The notes under the pieces are model-generated. The model did not search any database. It was not told where the DNA came from and worked only from the letters and a program-made list of their open reading frames with translations. The translations under genes were made by a program, and so were the position numbers. Source: Sphingobacteriales bacterium UTBCD1 (GTDB lineage: Bacteria > Bacteroidota > Bacteroidia > Chitinophagales > Chitinophagaceae). Taken from it: a DNA stretch of 64,000 bases. Numbering within the stretch: the stretch's first letter is position 1; every line of letters begins with the position of its first letter. Shown here piece after piece: positions 9,148 to 17,323 of this stretch. The DNA lies in assembly GCA_002066995.1 (NCBI GenBank), contig MWTC01000039.1:62001-126000 (forward strand), written 5' to 3'.

Positions 9148-9646
9148 GAAATATCTTTTTTACCAAAGCGTCAAGTTTCAACGGCTCATCATCGATGATA
9201 ACGGAAGCCTGCTCATAATAAATTTTTCTGTCTGCAAATTTTTTTTTGATATAGGCTTTCAACTGTTCATCCGATAATTTGCTGATCAGCGGGCGGTGAT
9301 TTTTATCATGGATCAACCTCTCGTATAACGTATCCACCGGAGTATTGATCCAAACCGTGGTGCCTGTGTTATTCATGAACTCAATATTATTAAAATAACA
9401 GGGAGTGCCACCGCCACAAGCCATCACAAAGTTTTCATTGAGCCCGGTAATATCGTATAAAATTACTTTTTCGCTGAGGCGGAAATATTCTTCACCTTCC
9501 GAAGCAAAAATTTCTGTGATAGCTTTCCCTTCCCTGGATACTACCTGCTCATCGAGGTCAAAAAACGGAATTTTCAATTTTTCGCTGAGCAGCCTGCCGC
9601 AATATGACTTCCCGGAGCCCATAAATCCTATAAGAAAAATTTTCAT
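9140..9646 (-). CDS. aroK: Shikimate kinase
   Basis: 168 residues, normal for AroK. Phosphorylates shikimate at O3 using ATP, in chorismate synthesis. P-loop GFMGSGKSY at residues 7-15, the shikimate-binding FFDLDEQVV (about 28-36), the CGGGTPCYF segment, and the lid around residues 110-125 with an HRPLISKL motif. The start is preceded by an unusual pair of GGAGG sequences. It lies 29 bases after gcdH in the same direction and overlaps the DUF423 gene, so the three are likely co-transcribed. Confidence 0.95.
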   Translation of the reverse strand: MKIFLIGFMGSGKSYCGRLLSEKLKIPFFDLDEQVVSREGKAITEIFASEGEEYFRLSEKVILYDITGLNENFVMACGGGTPCYFNNIEFMNNTGTTVWINTPVDTLYERLIHDKNHRPLISKLSDEQLKAYIKKKFADRKIYYEQASVIIDDEPLKLDALVKKIFHV

Positions 9647-9650
9647 GTTG

Positions 9651-9664
9651 CCTCCGGCGCCTCC
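9651..9664 (-). promoter_or_regulatory. Tandem Shine-Dalgarno-like GGAGG pair before aroK
   Basis: Read on the minus strand, the gcdH-aroK spacer carries CCGGAGGCGCCGGAGGC, with GGAGG at 9660-9664 and again at 9651-9655. The nearer copy ends four bases before the ATG. Bacteroidota genes seldom use such sites, and no other gene here shows one this strong. It is also G/C-rich enough to be a small direct repeat with no role in initiation. Confidence 0.4.
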
Positions 9665-9675
9665 GGTGCGAAGTT

Positions 9676-10860
9676 TTATTTAAATGCATTAATTCCGGTT
9701 ATATCCATTCCTGTTATAAGCAGATGGATATCGTGAGTGCCTTCATAAGTGATCACACTTTCCAGGTTCATCATGTGGCGCATCACGGGATATTCACCCG
9801 TAATGCCCATGCCACCGAGCATCTGTCTTGCATCCCGGCAAATATTGGCGGCTATTTCGCAGGAATTCCTTTTTGCCATGCTCACCTGTGCAGGTGTTGC
9901 CCTGTTTTCGTTCATCAATGAGCCCAGGCGCCAGTTCAGTAATTGTGCTTTGGTGATCTCGGTGATCATTTCCGCCAGTTTCTTTTGCTGCAACTGAAAC
10001 GACCCGATCGGCTTCTCAAACTGTATCCTTTCTTTTGAATAACGCAGCGCCGTATCATAACAATCCATGGCTGCGCCGATCACGCCCCATGCAATACCAT
10101 AACGGGCTTTCGTCAAACAACTCAATGGCCCCTTTAATCCTTTTATATTCGGCAGAATATTTTCTTTCGGCACTTTCACATTATCAAAGACCAGCTCACC
10201 GGTAGCTGAAGCTCTCAGGCTCCATTTACCATGAGTAGTGGGTGTGGAAAATCCTTCCATTCCCCTTTCCAGTACCAGTCCTTGAATTTCACCTTGTTCA
10301 TTTTTTGCCCAGACTACAGCCACCTGTGAATAAGGAGCATTACTGATCCACATTTTTGCCCCGTTCAATACCACATGATCGCCTGCGTCTTTATAATGAG
10401 AAAGCATGTGCGAAGGATCACTGCCGTGATTTGGTTCCGTCAATCCGAAACAACCCAGCCATTCACCTGATGCAAGCTTAGGCAAATATTTTTTCCGTTG
10501 TTCTTCGCTTCCGTATGCATAAATGGGAAACATGACCAGCGAACCCTGCACTGAAGCAGTTGAACGAACACCGCTGTCGCCTCTTTCCAGTTCCTGCATC
10601 ATCAACCCGTAAGAAATATAATCCAGTCCGCCGCCACCGTATTCCAACGGAATGGTCGGGCCGAAACAACCCAGATCCCCAAGCTGCTTCACGATCTGCT
10701 GGGGAAATTCAGCTCTCTGTGCATAATCTTCAATAATGGGAGAAATTTCTTTTTTTACATAACTGCGTACCGCTTCACGAATATGTTTATGCTCTTCGGT
10801 AAGCAATTCATCCACCTGGTAATAATCTGGGCTTTGAAATAGGTCGGTCCGGGCTGCCAT
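9676..10860 (-). CDS. gcdH: Acyl-CoA dehydrogenase, glutaryl-CoA dehydrogenase type
   Basis: 394 residues. FAD enzyme of the acyl-CoA dehydrogenase superfamily: N-terminal helical domain, middle beta domain with GCFGLTEPNHGSDPS (near residue 135) and KMWISNAPYS, and C-terminal helical domain with QMLGGMGITGEYPV. The catalytic Glu is in YEGTHDIHLL near residue 375, and this motif plus the ending GITGINAF-like tail is typical of glutaryl-CoA dehydrogenase, which oxidises and decarboxylates glutaryl-CoA to crotonyl-CoA in lysine/tryptophan degradation. A 3-hydroxyacyl-CoA dehydrogenase that could act two steps later is encoded at 14884. An isovaleryl- or general acyl-CoA substrate is less likely. 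Confidence 0.85.
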   Translation of the reverse strand: MAARTDLFQSPDYYQVDELLTEEHKHIREAVRSYVKKEISPIIEDYAQRAEFPQQIVKQLGDLGCFGPTIPLEYGGGGLDYISYGLMMQELERGDSGVRSTASVQGSLVMFPIYAYGSEEQRKKYLPKLASGEWLGCFGLTEPNHGSDPSHMLSHYKDAGDHVVLNGAKMWISNAPYSQVAVVWAKNEQGEIQGLVLERGMEGFSTPTTHGKWSLRASATGELVFDNVKVPKENILPNIKGLKGPLSCLTKARYGIAWGVIGAAMDCYDTALRYSKERIQFEKPIGSFQLQQKKLAEMITEITKAQLLNWRLGSLMNENRATPAQVSMAKRNSCEIAANICRDARQMLGGMGITGEYPVMRHMMNLESVITYEGTHDIHLLITGMDITGINAFK

Positions 10861-10903
10861 GCAAGTTTAAAATTTGAAATTATGAATCGGTAATTTAACG
10901 CAG

Positions 10904-10911
10904 CAAAGGTA
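10904..10911 (-). promoter_or_regulatory. -7 promoter box of gcdH
   Basis: TACCTTTG on the minus strand, 43 bases before the gcdH ATG, in the gap downstream of pyrF. A TTG lies 26 bases further upstream, somewhat too far for a normal -33 box. Confidence 0.35.
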
Positions 10912-11022
10912 AGGGAATAGAGGTGTTACAGTTTCTGCAACCCGGTCCGGTGTCATTCCGCTTAAATCTGAAATAAAAAGGGAAGGAAGATCAAAAAGTT
11001 ATCTATTCGGGTGATGAACTTT

Positions 11023-11841
11023 TCAACCTCTGAGATATTCTTTCATTTCCATCTGATATTCTTTTGCGATTTTTCCTGCCTTCTCTGCAAAATCCTCTTT
11101 ACCCGATGCATAAATGATGGAACGGCTCACATTCACAAGGAGGCCGCAATCATGAATAATTGCCTTTTCAGAAATATCTTTCAGGCTGCCGCCCTGTGCC
11201 CCGACACCCGGAACCAAAAGAAAGTGATCCGGAATGATCTTTCTGATGTTGATAAATTCTTCCGGTTGAGTGGCGCCAATCACAAACATGAGGTTTTCCG
11301 CTGTGCCCCAGTGAGCAACTGTCTTTAAAACTTTCTCGTATAAAAACTCCTCTCCCGTTTTCTGCAGTTCAAAATCTTTTGCCCCCGGATTGGAAGTAAG
11401 GCCGAGTACTATGGCCCATTTATTTTTAAAATCCAGAAAAGGCTTCACGCTGTCTTCTCCCATGTAAGGCGCCACGGTGATGGCATCGAAATCCATTCCT
11501 GATGATCCCGGGTCGAAAAATGCCCTGGCATATTGTAAAGAGGTATTCCCGATATCACCCCGTTTGGCATCTGCAATTCTGAAATGAGTGGAAGGAATAT
11601 AATCCTGTGTTTTCATCAAAGTCTCCCACCCTTTCACTCCCCTTGCTTCATAAAAAGCAGTGTTGATCTTATAGCTCACACAGTGGCCTTTGGTAGCATC
11701 AATGATCTGCTTATTAAATTCATAAACGGGATCTTCATAAGAAAGAAGATGTTTGGGAATCTTTTTGATGTCGGAATCCAATCCGACGCAGAGGTAAGAA
11801 TGTTTTTGATGGATCTGTTCAACAAGTTGCTGACGGGTCAT
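11023..11841 (-). CDS. pyrF: Orotidine 5'-phosphate decarboxylase, type 2
   Basis: 272 residues from the ATG at 11841, which begins MTRQQLVEQ. Decarboxylates OMP to UMP, the last step of de novo pyrimidine synthesis. The catalytic Lys-Asp cluster DAKRGDIGN (near residue 90) and the phosphate-binding VPGVGAQGG loop (near residue 210) are clear. The length and sequence belong to the longer PyrF2 subfamily, not the 230-residue E. coli type. A longer reading upstream (to 11901) is open but would run through the promoter box TATATTTG, which ends five bases before the chosen start. No other pyr genes nearby. Confidence 0.94.
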   Translation of the reverse strand: MTRQQLVEQIHQKHSYLCVGLDSDIKKIPKHLLSYEDPVYEFNKQIIDATKGHCVSYKINTAFYEARGVKGWETLMKTQDYIPSTHFRIADAKRGDIGNTSLQYARAFFDPGSSGMDFDAITVAPYMGEDSVKPFLDFKNKWAIVLGLTSNPGAKDFELQKTGEEFLYEKVLKTVAHWGTAENLMFVIGATQPEEFINIRKIIPDHFLLVPGVGAQGGSLKDISEKAIIHDCGLLVNVSRSIIYASGKEDFAEKAGKIAKEYQMEMKEYLRG

Positions 11842-11846
11842 TGGCA

Positions 11847-11854
11847 CAAATATA
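11847..11854 (-). promoter_or_regulatory. -7 promoter box of pyrF
   Basis: TATATTTG on the minus strand, exactly five bases before the pyrF ATG at 11841. It predicts a leaderless message and decides the start codon against the longer open frame. Confidence 0.5.
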
Positions 11855-11939
11855 AAATTTTCCGAAGCTTTAGCCGAAAGTAAAAGTTTTTGGAAAATCA
11901 ATTTCTGTTATATCGCCACAGTTCTGAATGAAAAACTTT

Positions 11940-12725
11940 TTAAATGGTGCCTGTCTTACCGCCATCCACCAAAATACTTACTCCATTGACATAAGAAGCT
12001 GCAGGTGATGCCAGAAAAGCAACTACGGATGCCACTTCGGAGGGATCGCCAAACCGTTTCATGGGAATGGTGCTGACCATTTCCTCTTTGATCTTTTCTT
12101 CGGTTGTGTTCCTTCTTTTTGCATTTACTTCGATGAGTTGCTTCAGGCGGCCGGTGTAAATAAATCCCGGCAAAATGCTGTTCACTGTAATATTGAATTG
12201 GCCTACTTCATTGGAAAGTGTCTTTGCCCAGGATGCAACTGCAGCCCTGGTGGTGTTGGACACCATCAGGTTATGAATCGGAATCTTTACGGAAGAAGAT
12301 ATGATATTGATGATCCTGCCGTACCCGGCTTTTTTCATAGAAGGTATTGTTGCCTGTGCCAGGATATTGTTGCAAAACAAATGTTGCTCCAGCGCTTTCA
12401 GAAAATCGGCCTCTGACACATCCGATGCAGCGCCTGCAGGAGGGCCTCCCGTATTGTTGATGAGAATATGTACAGGGTGATCTTTTATATGAGACCTGAT
12501 TGCTTTTCTTACTTCTTCCGGTTTACTGAAATCAGCTACAAGATAGTTGTGCACTTGGCCGTAGGAAACATCCAGTTCTTTCACAACAGTTTTCAATGAA
12601 GACTCATTCCTTGCCATCAGGGTGCAGTTTGCTCCCAGCAATGCGAGTTCCCTGGCAATTGCCAGTCCCATTCCCTGAGTGCTGCCGGAAACAACAGCAT
12701 ATTTTTCTTTCAGAGAAAGATCCAT
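11940..12725 (-). CDS. SDR-fold protein lacking the catalytic Tyr and Lys
   Basis: 261 residues, classical short-chain dehydrogenase length. N-terminal cofactor motif GSTQGMGLA at residues 14-22 and NNTGGPPAG near residue 90 (in place of NNAG). The active-site Ser is present (IISSSV, near residue 143), but where YxxxK is expected the sequence reads SNTTR, so both the catalytic Tyr and Lys are replaced. This matches a known divergent branch annotated as 3-oxoacyl-ACP-reductase-like whose members keep the fold but not the tetrad. Its reaction, if any, is unknown. It lies 16 bases downstream of mrp in the same direction, so probably in one transcript. Confidence 0.8.
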   Translation of the reverse strand: MDLSLKEKYAVVSGSTQGMGLAIARELALLGANCTLMARNESSLKTVVKELDVSYGQVHNYLVADFSKPEEVRKAIRSHIKDHPVHILINNTGGPPAGAASDVSEADFLKALEQHLFCNNILAQATIPSMKKAGYGRIINIISSSVKIPIHNLMVSNTTRAAVASWAKTLSNEVGQFNITVNSILPGFIYTGRLKQLIEVNAKRRNTTEEKIKEEMVSTIPMKRFGDPSEVASVVAFLASPAASYVNGVSILVDGGKTGTI

Positions 12726-12741
12726 GTTCTTTATTAAATTA

Positions 12742-13851
12742 TCAGTGCCTTCTGAATTCAGTGATCTCTACAACTTTTGTTGCATCCGTGTTAGCATTGC
12801 GGATGGCGATACTCCTTGTGGCATTGGCAGCAAATTCTTCAAAAGCTTTCCTGCTGATCATATCATCACTCATCATCACCGGCACACCGGCATCACCTCC
12901 ATCGCAAATACTTTTCACCAGTGGTATCTGGCCCAGGAATGGAATATCATATTCTGCCGCCAGTTTTTTCCCGCCTTCTTTTCCAAAAATATAATATTTA
13001 TTTTCAGGCAGCTCTGCCGGAGTGAAATAACTCATGTTCTCTACCAGCCCGATCACCGGCACGTTGATCTGTGCCTGCATAAACATGGCGATACCCTTCT
13101 TTGCATCAGCCAATGCTACATCCTGAGGAGTAGTAACAATGATCACACCCGTCACAGGCACAGTTTGTACCAGTGTTAAATGTATATCTCCCGTTCCCGG
13201 AGGCATGTCCACTACCAGGTAATCCAGTTCTCCCCAATATACATCACTAACAAATTGCCTTATTGCACTGCTCACCATCGGTCCTCTCCATACCACTGCA
13301 TTCCTTTCATCAACCAATAAACCGATACTCATCAACCTGATACCGTATCTTTCCAGCGGAGCAAGCATCGGTTTTGAACTTCCTACATCCACCATCCCGG
13401 GTTTTTGCCCGCGAACACCAAACATGATCGGAACGCTGGGCCCGTAAATATCAGCATCCATCAAGCCGACTTTTGCATTGCCTTGTGCCAATGCCAGGGC
13501 AAGATTGGCAGCAACCGTTGATTTCCCCACACCACCTTTACCACTCACCACAGCTATGATATTTTTTACTCCCGGCAGCAGCGCTTTATTGTCGGTTCTC
13601 TTTGAAGTTGTATTTGCATCAAATTGTATCCCTACTTCAGCATCCGGGTTCACATAGGTTCTGATCGCATCTGTACAATTTTTTCTGAACGTTTCTTTCA
13701 AAGGGCAGGCAGGCGTTGTCAGTACAACTGTAAAAGAAATTTTGTTTCCATCAATATGAATATCTTTTACCATATTTAAGGTAACAATATCTTTATGAAA
13801 GTCCGGATCCTGCACATTACTTAAAGCCTTCAGTATTATCTCCTCTGTCAT
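12742..13851 (-). CDS. mrp: Mrp/NBP35-type iron-sulfur cluster carrier ATPase
   Basis: 369 residues from the ATG at 13851. N-terminal MIP18/DUF59 domain (1-90, with TTPACPLKE), then a ParA/MinD-type ATPase with the deviant Walker [10 protein letters not shown] (near residue 105), YGPSVP, and [12 protein letters not shown]. It is a carrier that would deliver Fe-S clusters to apo-proteins. In Salmonella ApbC a C-terminal CxxC holds the cluster; here the corresponding stretch reads [17 protein letters not shown] with no Cys, as I recall from other Bacteroidota, so cluster binding must differ. A TTG six bases upstream is also in frame but sits in a TAAACTTTG promoter-like sequence. Confidence 0.92.
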   Translation of the reverse strand: MTEEIILKALSNVQDPDFHKDIVTLNMVKDIHIDGNKISFTVVLTTPACPLKETFRKNCTDAIRTYVNPDAEVGIQFDANTTSKRTDNKALLPGVKNIIAVVSGKGGVGKSTVAANLALALAQGNAKVGLMDADIYGPSVPIMFGVRGQKPGMVDVGSSKPMLAPLERYGIRLMSIGLLVDERNAVVWRGPMVSSAIRQFVSDVYWGELDYLVVDMPPGTGDIHLTLVQTVPVTGVIIVTTPQDVALADAKKGIAMFMQAQINVPVIGLVENMSYFTPAELPENKYYIFGKEGGKKLAAEYDIPFLGQIPLVKSICDGGDAGVPVMMSDDMISRKAFEEFAANATRSIAIRNANTDATKVVEITEFRRH

Positions 13852-13886
13852 TTTCAAAGTTTATGTTAAAAAAAAATCTGGGTATT

Positions 13887-13894
13887 CAAAGTTA
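13887..13894 (-). promoter_or_regulatory. -7 promoter box upstream of mrp
   Basis: TAACTTTG on the minus strand, 35 bases before the mrp ATG. A second, imperfect box (TAAACTTTG, one extra base) ends three bases before the ATG. Either could drive mrp and the SDR gene behind it. Confidence 0.35.
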
Positions 13895-13951
13895 CCATTG
13901 CAGCAGCTAATTTGTTTTACGATTTAGGCAACTTGTCGTTATTTTTATGCC

Positions 13952-14590
13952 GTGAAGAAAATTGTACAATATATAATTATTGCTGCTTTACTATTGCCTT
14001 CAGCCGCACATGCCCAATTTGAGGCAGCAAGGGATTCGGTAGTTCAGTTATACGGAGTTATCATGACAGCAGACAGCCTCCGTGGTATTCCAGCTGTCAG
14101 TGTAATGGTCAAAGGTCAAAATCGCGGAACTATTACAAACAACCAGGGTGTCTTTTCCATAGTGGTGCTGAAAGGTGACCAGGTAGAGTTCAGCCATGTT
14201 AGCTACAAACCAAAAACGATCACCATTCCCCGTAACCTTACAGGCAATCAATACAGCATTGTCCAACTTATGGTGGCAGATACGGTTTACCTGCCTGCTA
14301 CGATCATCCGGCCAAGGCCTTCAGCTGCAGAATTCGCCAGGGATTTTGTCAATACCCAGGTGCCTGATGATGACATTGAAATTGCAAGAAAAAACACTGA
14401 CGCTGCCAAAAGGAAGATCCTGATGCAAACACTGCCGACCAGCGGCAACGAAGCAGCATCACGCCAGTTTCAGAAAATGGCAAACCAGGCTTATTATTAC
14501 GGGCAAACACCTCCAATGAATATTTTCAGTCCTGCAGCATGGGCTGAGTTCATCCAGGCATGGAAACGTGGTGATTTCAAAAAACAGTAA
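13952..14590 (+). CDS. Secreted carboxypeptidase-regulatory-like domain protein
   Basis: 212 residues with a GTG start, signal peptide (about 1-22, ending AAHAQ) and one CarboxypepD_reg-like beta-sandwich (about 33-115; GVIMTADSLRGIPAVSVMVKG, NNQGVFSIVV, VEFSHVSYKP). The same domain begins SusC-type receptors, but here it is followed only by a 95-residue Arg/Lys-rich, helix-prone tail and no TonB plug or barrel. Similar small proteins are common in Bacteroidota periplasm; their role is unknown. It is divergent from mrp. No sequence feature points to a substrate. Confidence 0.75.
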   Translation: MKKIVQYIIIAALLLPSAAHAQFEAARDSVVQLYGVIMTADSLRGIPAVSVMVKGQNRGTITNNQGVFSIVVLKGDQVEFSHVSYKPKTITIPRNLTGNQYSIVQLMVADTVYLPATIIRPRPSAAEFARDFVNTQVPDDDIEIARKNTDAAKRKILMQTLPTSGNEAASRQFQKMANQAYYYGQTPPMNIFSPAAWAEFIQAWKRGDFKKQ

Positions 14591-14792
14591 TGCCCCGGCA
14601 TTTTGCAGTAGCCGGAGTCATCCCAAAGTTGAATCAGGAAATTGAGTTAATACCGGATCCATCCTGCTTATCTGAAGGGTTTGCATAACCAGTGAATCGT
14701 TTCTGTTACCAGCTGCATTACTACTATCATCGTCCGTTGCGACGCTCCGTTTATCGCCCGGTTCGCTCTCCGCAAATAAAAACGGAACGCCT

Positions 14793-14800
14793 TACATTTG
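14793..14800 (+). promoter_or_regulatory. -7 promoter box of the 3-hydroxyacyl-CoA dehydrogenase gene
   Basis: TACATTTG, 83 bases before the ATG at 14884, in a 293-base gap. No TTTG at -33. The rest of the gap shows an imperfect inverted repeat (gctccgttt 14743-14751 with aaacggaac near 14780-14789) and no gene. Confidence 0.35.
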
Positions 14801-14883
14801 TAAGTAAAATTTTATTTTCTAACTCTTCACCCTGAATGGAATTTCGGGCACCCTTTTAGCGGCGAAGGAAAACTACAGTAATA

Positions 14884-15780
14884 ATGGCAATAACCGGAAG
14901 TGTTTCCGTAATAGGCGCCGGAACTATGGGCAACGGCATCGCTCATGTATTTGCACAAAACGGCTTTAAAGTAATGCTGGTGGATGTGTCTCCTGCACAA
15001 CTGGACAAAGCGATAATGAATATCAGCAAGAACTTGGACCGGCAGATCGCAAAAGGTGCCGCCACTGAAGAACAAAAAAAAGCAGCGTTGAAAAATATCA
15101 CAACCGAATCCCGGTTGCATGAAGGAGTTAAAAATGCAGAACTGGTAGTAGAAGCTGCAACAGAGAATACTGAATTAAAACTTAAGATATTTGAAGACCT
15201 GGACAGGTATGCTCCCGCTAATGCAATTCTTGCAAGCAACACATCTTCTATTTCAATAACCAAAATTGCATCTGCAACCGGAAGAGCAGATAAAGTAATA
15301 GGAATGCACTTTATGAATCCTGTACCGGTAATGAAACTTGTAGAAGTGATCAATGGTTATGCTACAAAAAAAGAAGTGACCGAAACCGTGGTTGCACTGA
15401 GCAGGCAGCTTGGAAAAATTCCCTGCGTGGTAAACGATTATCCCGGTTTCATTGCCAACCGCATCCTGATGCCCATGATCAACGAAGCCATCTACAGTTT
15501 ATATGAAGGAATAGCCGGAGTTCAGGAAATTGATACGGTGATGAAACTGGGAATGGCACATCCTATGGGACCATTGCAATTGGCCGACTTCATTGGCCTG
15601 GATGTATGCCTGTCCATTTTACATGTTTTGCATGACGGCTTCGGAAATCCCAAGTATGCTCCCTGCCCTTTGTTGGTCAACATGGTCACTGCAGGAAAAC
15701 TTGGAGTAAAAAGCGGTGAAGGTTTTTATTCTTATACTGCAGGCAATAAAGAGCTCGTAGTAAGTTCAGGATTTTTATAA
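14884..15780 (+). CDS. 3-hydroxybutyryl-CoA / 3-hydroxyacyl-CoA dehydrogenase
   Basis: 298 residues, a single-function enzyme of the Hbd/PaaH type. NAD-binding VIGAGTMGNGIA at residues 9-20, catalytic region HFMNPVPVMKLVEVI with the active-site His near residue 142, and the C-terminal helical domain with YPGFIANRILMPMINEA and LGMAHPMGPLQLADFIGLD. It oxidises L-3-hydroxyacyl-CoA to the 3-keto form. With the glutaryl-CoA dehydrogenase at 9676 it could serve the crotonyl-CoA to acetyl-CoA route; no crotonase or thiolase is nearby. Convergent with yigZ, 27 bases apart. Confidence 0.93.
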   Translation: MAITGSVSVIGAGTMGNGIAHVFAQNGFKVMLVDVSPAQLDKAIMNISKNLDRQIAKGAATEEQKKAALKNITTESRLHEGVKNAELVVEAATENTELKLKIFEDLDRYAPANAILASNTSSISITKIASATGRADKVIGMHFMNPVPVMKLVEVINGYATKKEVTETVVALSRQLGKIPCVVNDYPGFIANRILMPMINEAIYSLYEGIAGVQEIDTVMKLGMAHPMGPLQLADFIGLDVCLSILHVLHDGFGNPKYAPCPLLVNMVTAGKLGVKSGEGFYSYTAGNKELVVSSGFL

Positions 15781-15807
15781 ACTTTTCTTTGAATCACCCG
15801 TAAAAAA

Positions 15808-16419
15808 TTATTTCGATTCAAAAAGCTTTAGTTCCACTCCTTTCACTTCTTTCAACCTGAACAAAATCTCTTCCAACCGGAATTTTGGAATTCCGATTTC
15901 CATGATGCAGAACAAATGCATGTCTTGCTTCAATACCTCAATTCCCGACTGTTTGATAACCTTCATCACTTCATTCATTTGTGTATAGTCAAATTGCAAA
16001 TTATACCGGATCATTACGGGTTTATAAACTGCCGGTGTGAGCTGTAAGGCAAGTGCAGCAGCAGTCTTATATGCATTGATCAGCCCCGGCACACCCAACA
16101 ATGTTCCTCCGAAATAACGGACCACAATGACCAGTATATTGGTGACCTGTTTGCTGTCAATCTGCCCCAGGATCGGTTTTCCTGCAGTTCCTGAAGGTTC
16201 ACCATCATCGCTGCTGCGAAAGGAATTACCATCCGTACCCAGCCGATATGCAAAGCAATGATGTGATGCTTTTGGATGTTCTTTCCTGATTGCTGCTATT
16301 TTTTCTTTAAAATCCTGAACAGTTTCAACAGGAAAAGCATAGGCAATGAATTTACTACCCCGGTCTTTAAATTCCGCCACCGCAGGCTTTTCTATAGTAT
16401 GATAATAACCCGGCATCAT
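15808..16419 (-). CDS. yigZ: YigZ/IMPACT family protein
   Basis: 203 residues from the ATG at 16419 (a second ATG follows at 16416), matching the roughly 205-residue E. coli YigZ. N-terminal UPF0029/IMPACT domain with SKFIAYAFPV, ASHHCFAYRLG, the signature SSDDGEPSGTAGKPIL (about 80-95) and VVRYFGGTLLGVPGLINAY (about 108-126), and a C-terminal DUF1949 ferredoxin-like domain. Eukaryotic IMPACT inhibits GCN2; the bacterial role is unclear, with a link to translation suggested. A longer reading to 16479 would run over the divergent promoter pair. Its partner across that pair is prmC. Confidence 0.9.
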   Translation of the reverse strand: MMPGYYHTIEKPAVAEFKDRGSKFIAYAFPVETVQDFKEKIAAIRKEHPKASHHCFAYRLGTDGNSFRSSDDGEPSGTAGKPILGQIDSKQVTNILVIVVRYFGGTLLGVPGLINAYKTAAALALQLTPAVYKPVMIRYNLQFDYTQMNEVMKVIKQSGIEVLKQDMHLFCIMEIGIPKFRLEEILFRLKEVKGVELKLFESK

Positions 16420-16424
16420 CCTGG

Positions 16425-16432
16425 CAAAGTTA
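16425..16432 (-). promoter_or_regulatory. -7 promoter box of yigZ
   Basis: TAACTTTG on the minus strand, ending five bases before the yigZ ATG at 16419. Back to back with the prmC box. Confidence 0.5.
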
Positions 16433-16439
16433 AAAGAGT

Positions 16440-16447
16440 TATGTTTG
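16440..16447 (+). promoter_or_regulatory. -7 promoter box of prmC
   Basis: TATGTTTG on the plus strand, ending five bases before the ATG at 16453. It contains the alternative ATG at 16441 and so favours 16453 as the true start. Only seven bases separate it from the opposing yigZ box. Confidence 0.5.
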
Positions 16448-16452
16448 CCCCT

Positions 16453-17310
16453 ATGACGATACAGCAGGCTGCTATTCAAATCAAACAGAAATTAAAAGAA
16501 ATTTATACCGAAAGAGAATCTGCTGCCATAACCGACCGGGTGCTTGAAAAACTGACCGGTGTAAAAAAAACAGACCGTATCGTCAACAGGGATAAAATGC
16601 TCAGCCCTGAGCAGACCGGCCTTCTCGGCAACTGGCTTCACAGGCTAATGAATCATGAACCGCTTCAATATATATTGCAGGAAGCCTGGTTCGGCGGATT
16701 GAAATTTTATGTTGACAAAAATGTATTGATCCCAAGGCCAGAAACAGAAGAGCTGGTGGATTGGATCATTTCCGATTGCAAATTCCCGATACGTGAACTC
16801 ACTTTACTTGATATGGGGTGCGGCAGCGGCTGCATTTCGGTATTCCTGAAAAAAAAACTCCGGAAAGCTGAAGTATGGGCTTGCGATGTGCGTGAAGATG
16901 CATTACATGTTGCACAGCATAATGCAGAAACATCAGGTGCAGAAATAATTTTCAGGCAATTAAATTTTTTAAATGAAGAAGAACGAAGCAAGCTTCCTTC
17001 TTTTGACATAATTGTAAGCAATCCTCCTTATGTTCCTGAGAAAGATAAAGCTCAGATGCAGCCAAATGTATTGAATTATGAACCTTCCTCTGCCTTATTT
17101 GTACCGGATAATGACTCCCTGGTTTTTTATAACGCCATAGCCGGTTTCGGAAAAAAGAATTTAAATGCGCACGGTGCGGTTTACGTGGAGATCCATGAAG
17201 ATCTTGGTGAAAAAGTTCTGAACTTATTCCGATCCAACAATTACAGAGCGGTTCTGAAAAAAGACATGCAGGGAAAAGACCGGATGATCAAAGCAATTTA
17301 CGGAGCATAA
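16453..17310 (+). CDS. prmC: Peptide chain release factor N5-glutamine methyltransferase
   Basis: 285 residues from the ATG at 16453 (E. coli PrmC is 277). Methylates the Gln of the GGQ motif in release factors RF1/RF2. Helical N-terminal domain (1-75), the PLQYILQEAWFGGL and IPRPETEELVDW segments that precede the methyltransferase core, SAM-binding LLDMGCGSGCIS (near residue 118), and the catalytic NPPY (SNPPYVPEKD, near residue 190). The frame is open further upstream, to 16276, but that region codes for yigZ on the other strand and lacks family similarity. Ends 13 bases from the convergent exbD. Confidence 0.94.
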   Translation: MTIQQAAIQIKQKLKEIYTERESAAITDRVLEKLTGVKKTDRIVNRDKMLSPEQTGLLGNWLHRLMNHEPLQYILQEAWFGGLKFYVDKNVLIPRPETEELVDWIISDCKFPIRELTLLDMGCGSGCISVFLKKKLRKAEVWACDVREDALHVAQHNAETSGAEIIFRQLNFLNEEERSKLPSFDIIVSNPPYVPEKDKAQMQPNVLNYEPSSALFVPDNDSLVFYNAIAGFGKKNLNAHGAVYVEIHEDLGEKVLNLFRSNNYRAVLKKDMQGKDRMIKAIYGA

Positions 17311-17323
17311 AATAAAAATCCTC

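Noticed and set aside
14591..14792. Possible gene or RNA in the gap before the 3-hydroxyacyl-CoA dehydrogenase gene
   Set aside because: No open frame with family features, and only one imperfect inverted repeat; nothing resembling a riboswitch or tRNA.
15788..15822. Inverted repeat tttgaatc...gattcaaa between the 3-hydroxyacyl-CoA dehydrogenase gene and yigZ as a terminator
   Set aside because: A 19-base loop, overlap with the yigZ stop region and no T-run on either strand make it unconvincing.
16276..16452. 55-60 residue N-terminal extension of PrmC
   Set aside because: It is the antisense of yigZ, has no PrmC similarity, and lies upstream of the promoter box that fits the ATG at 16453.
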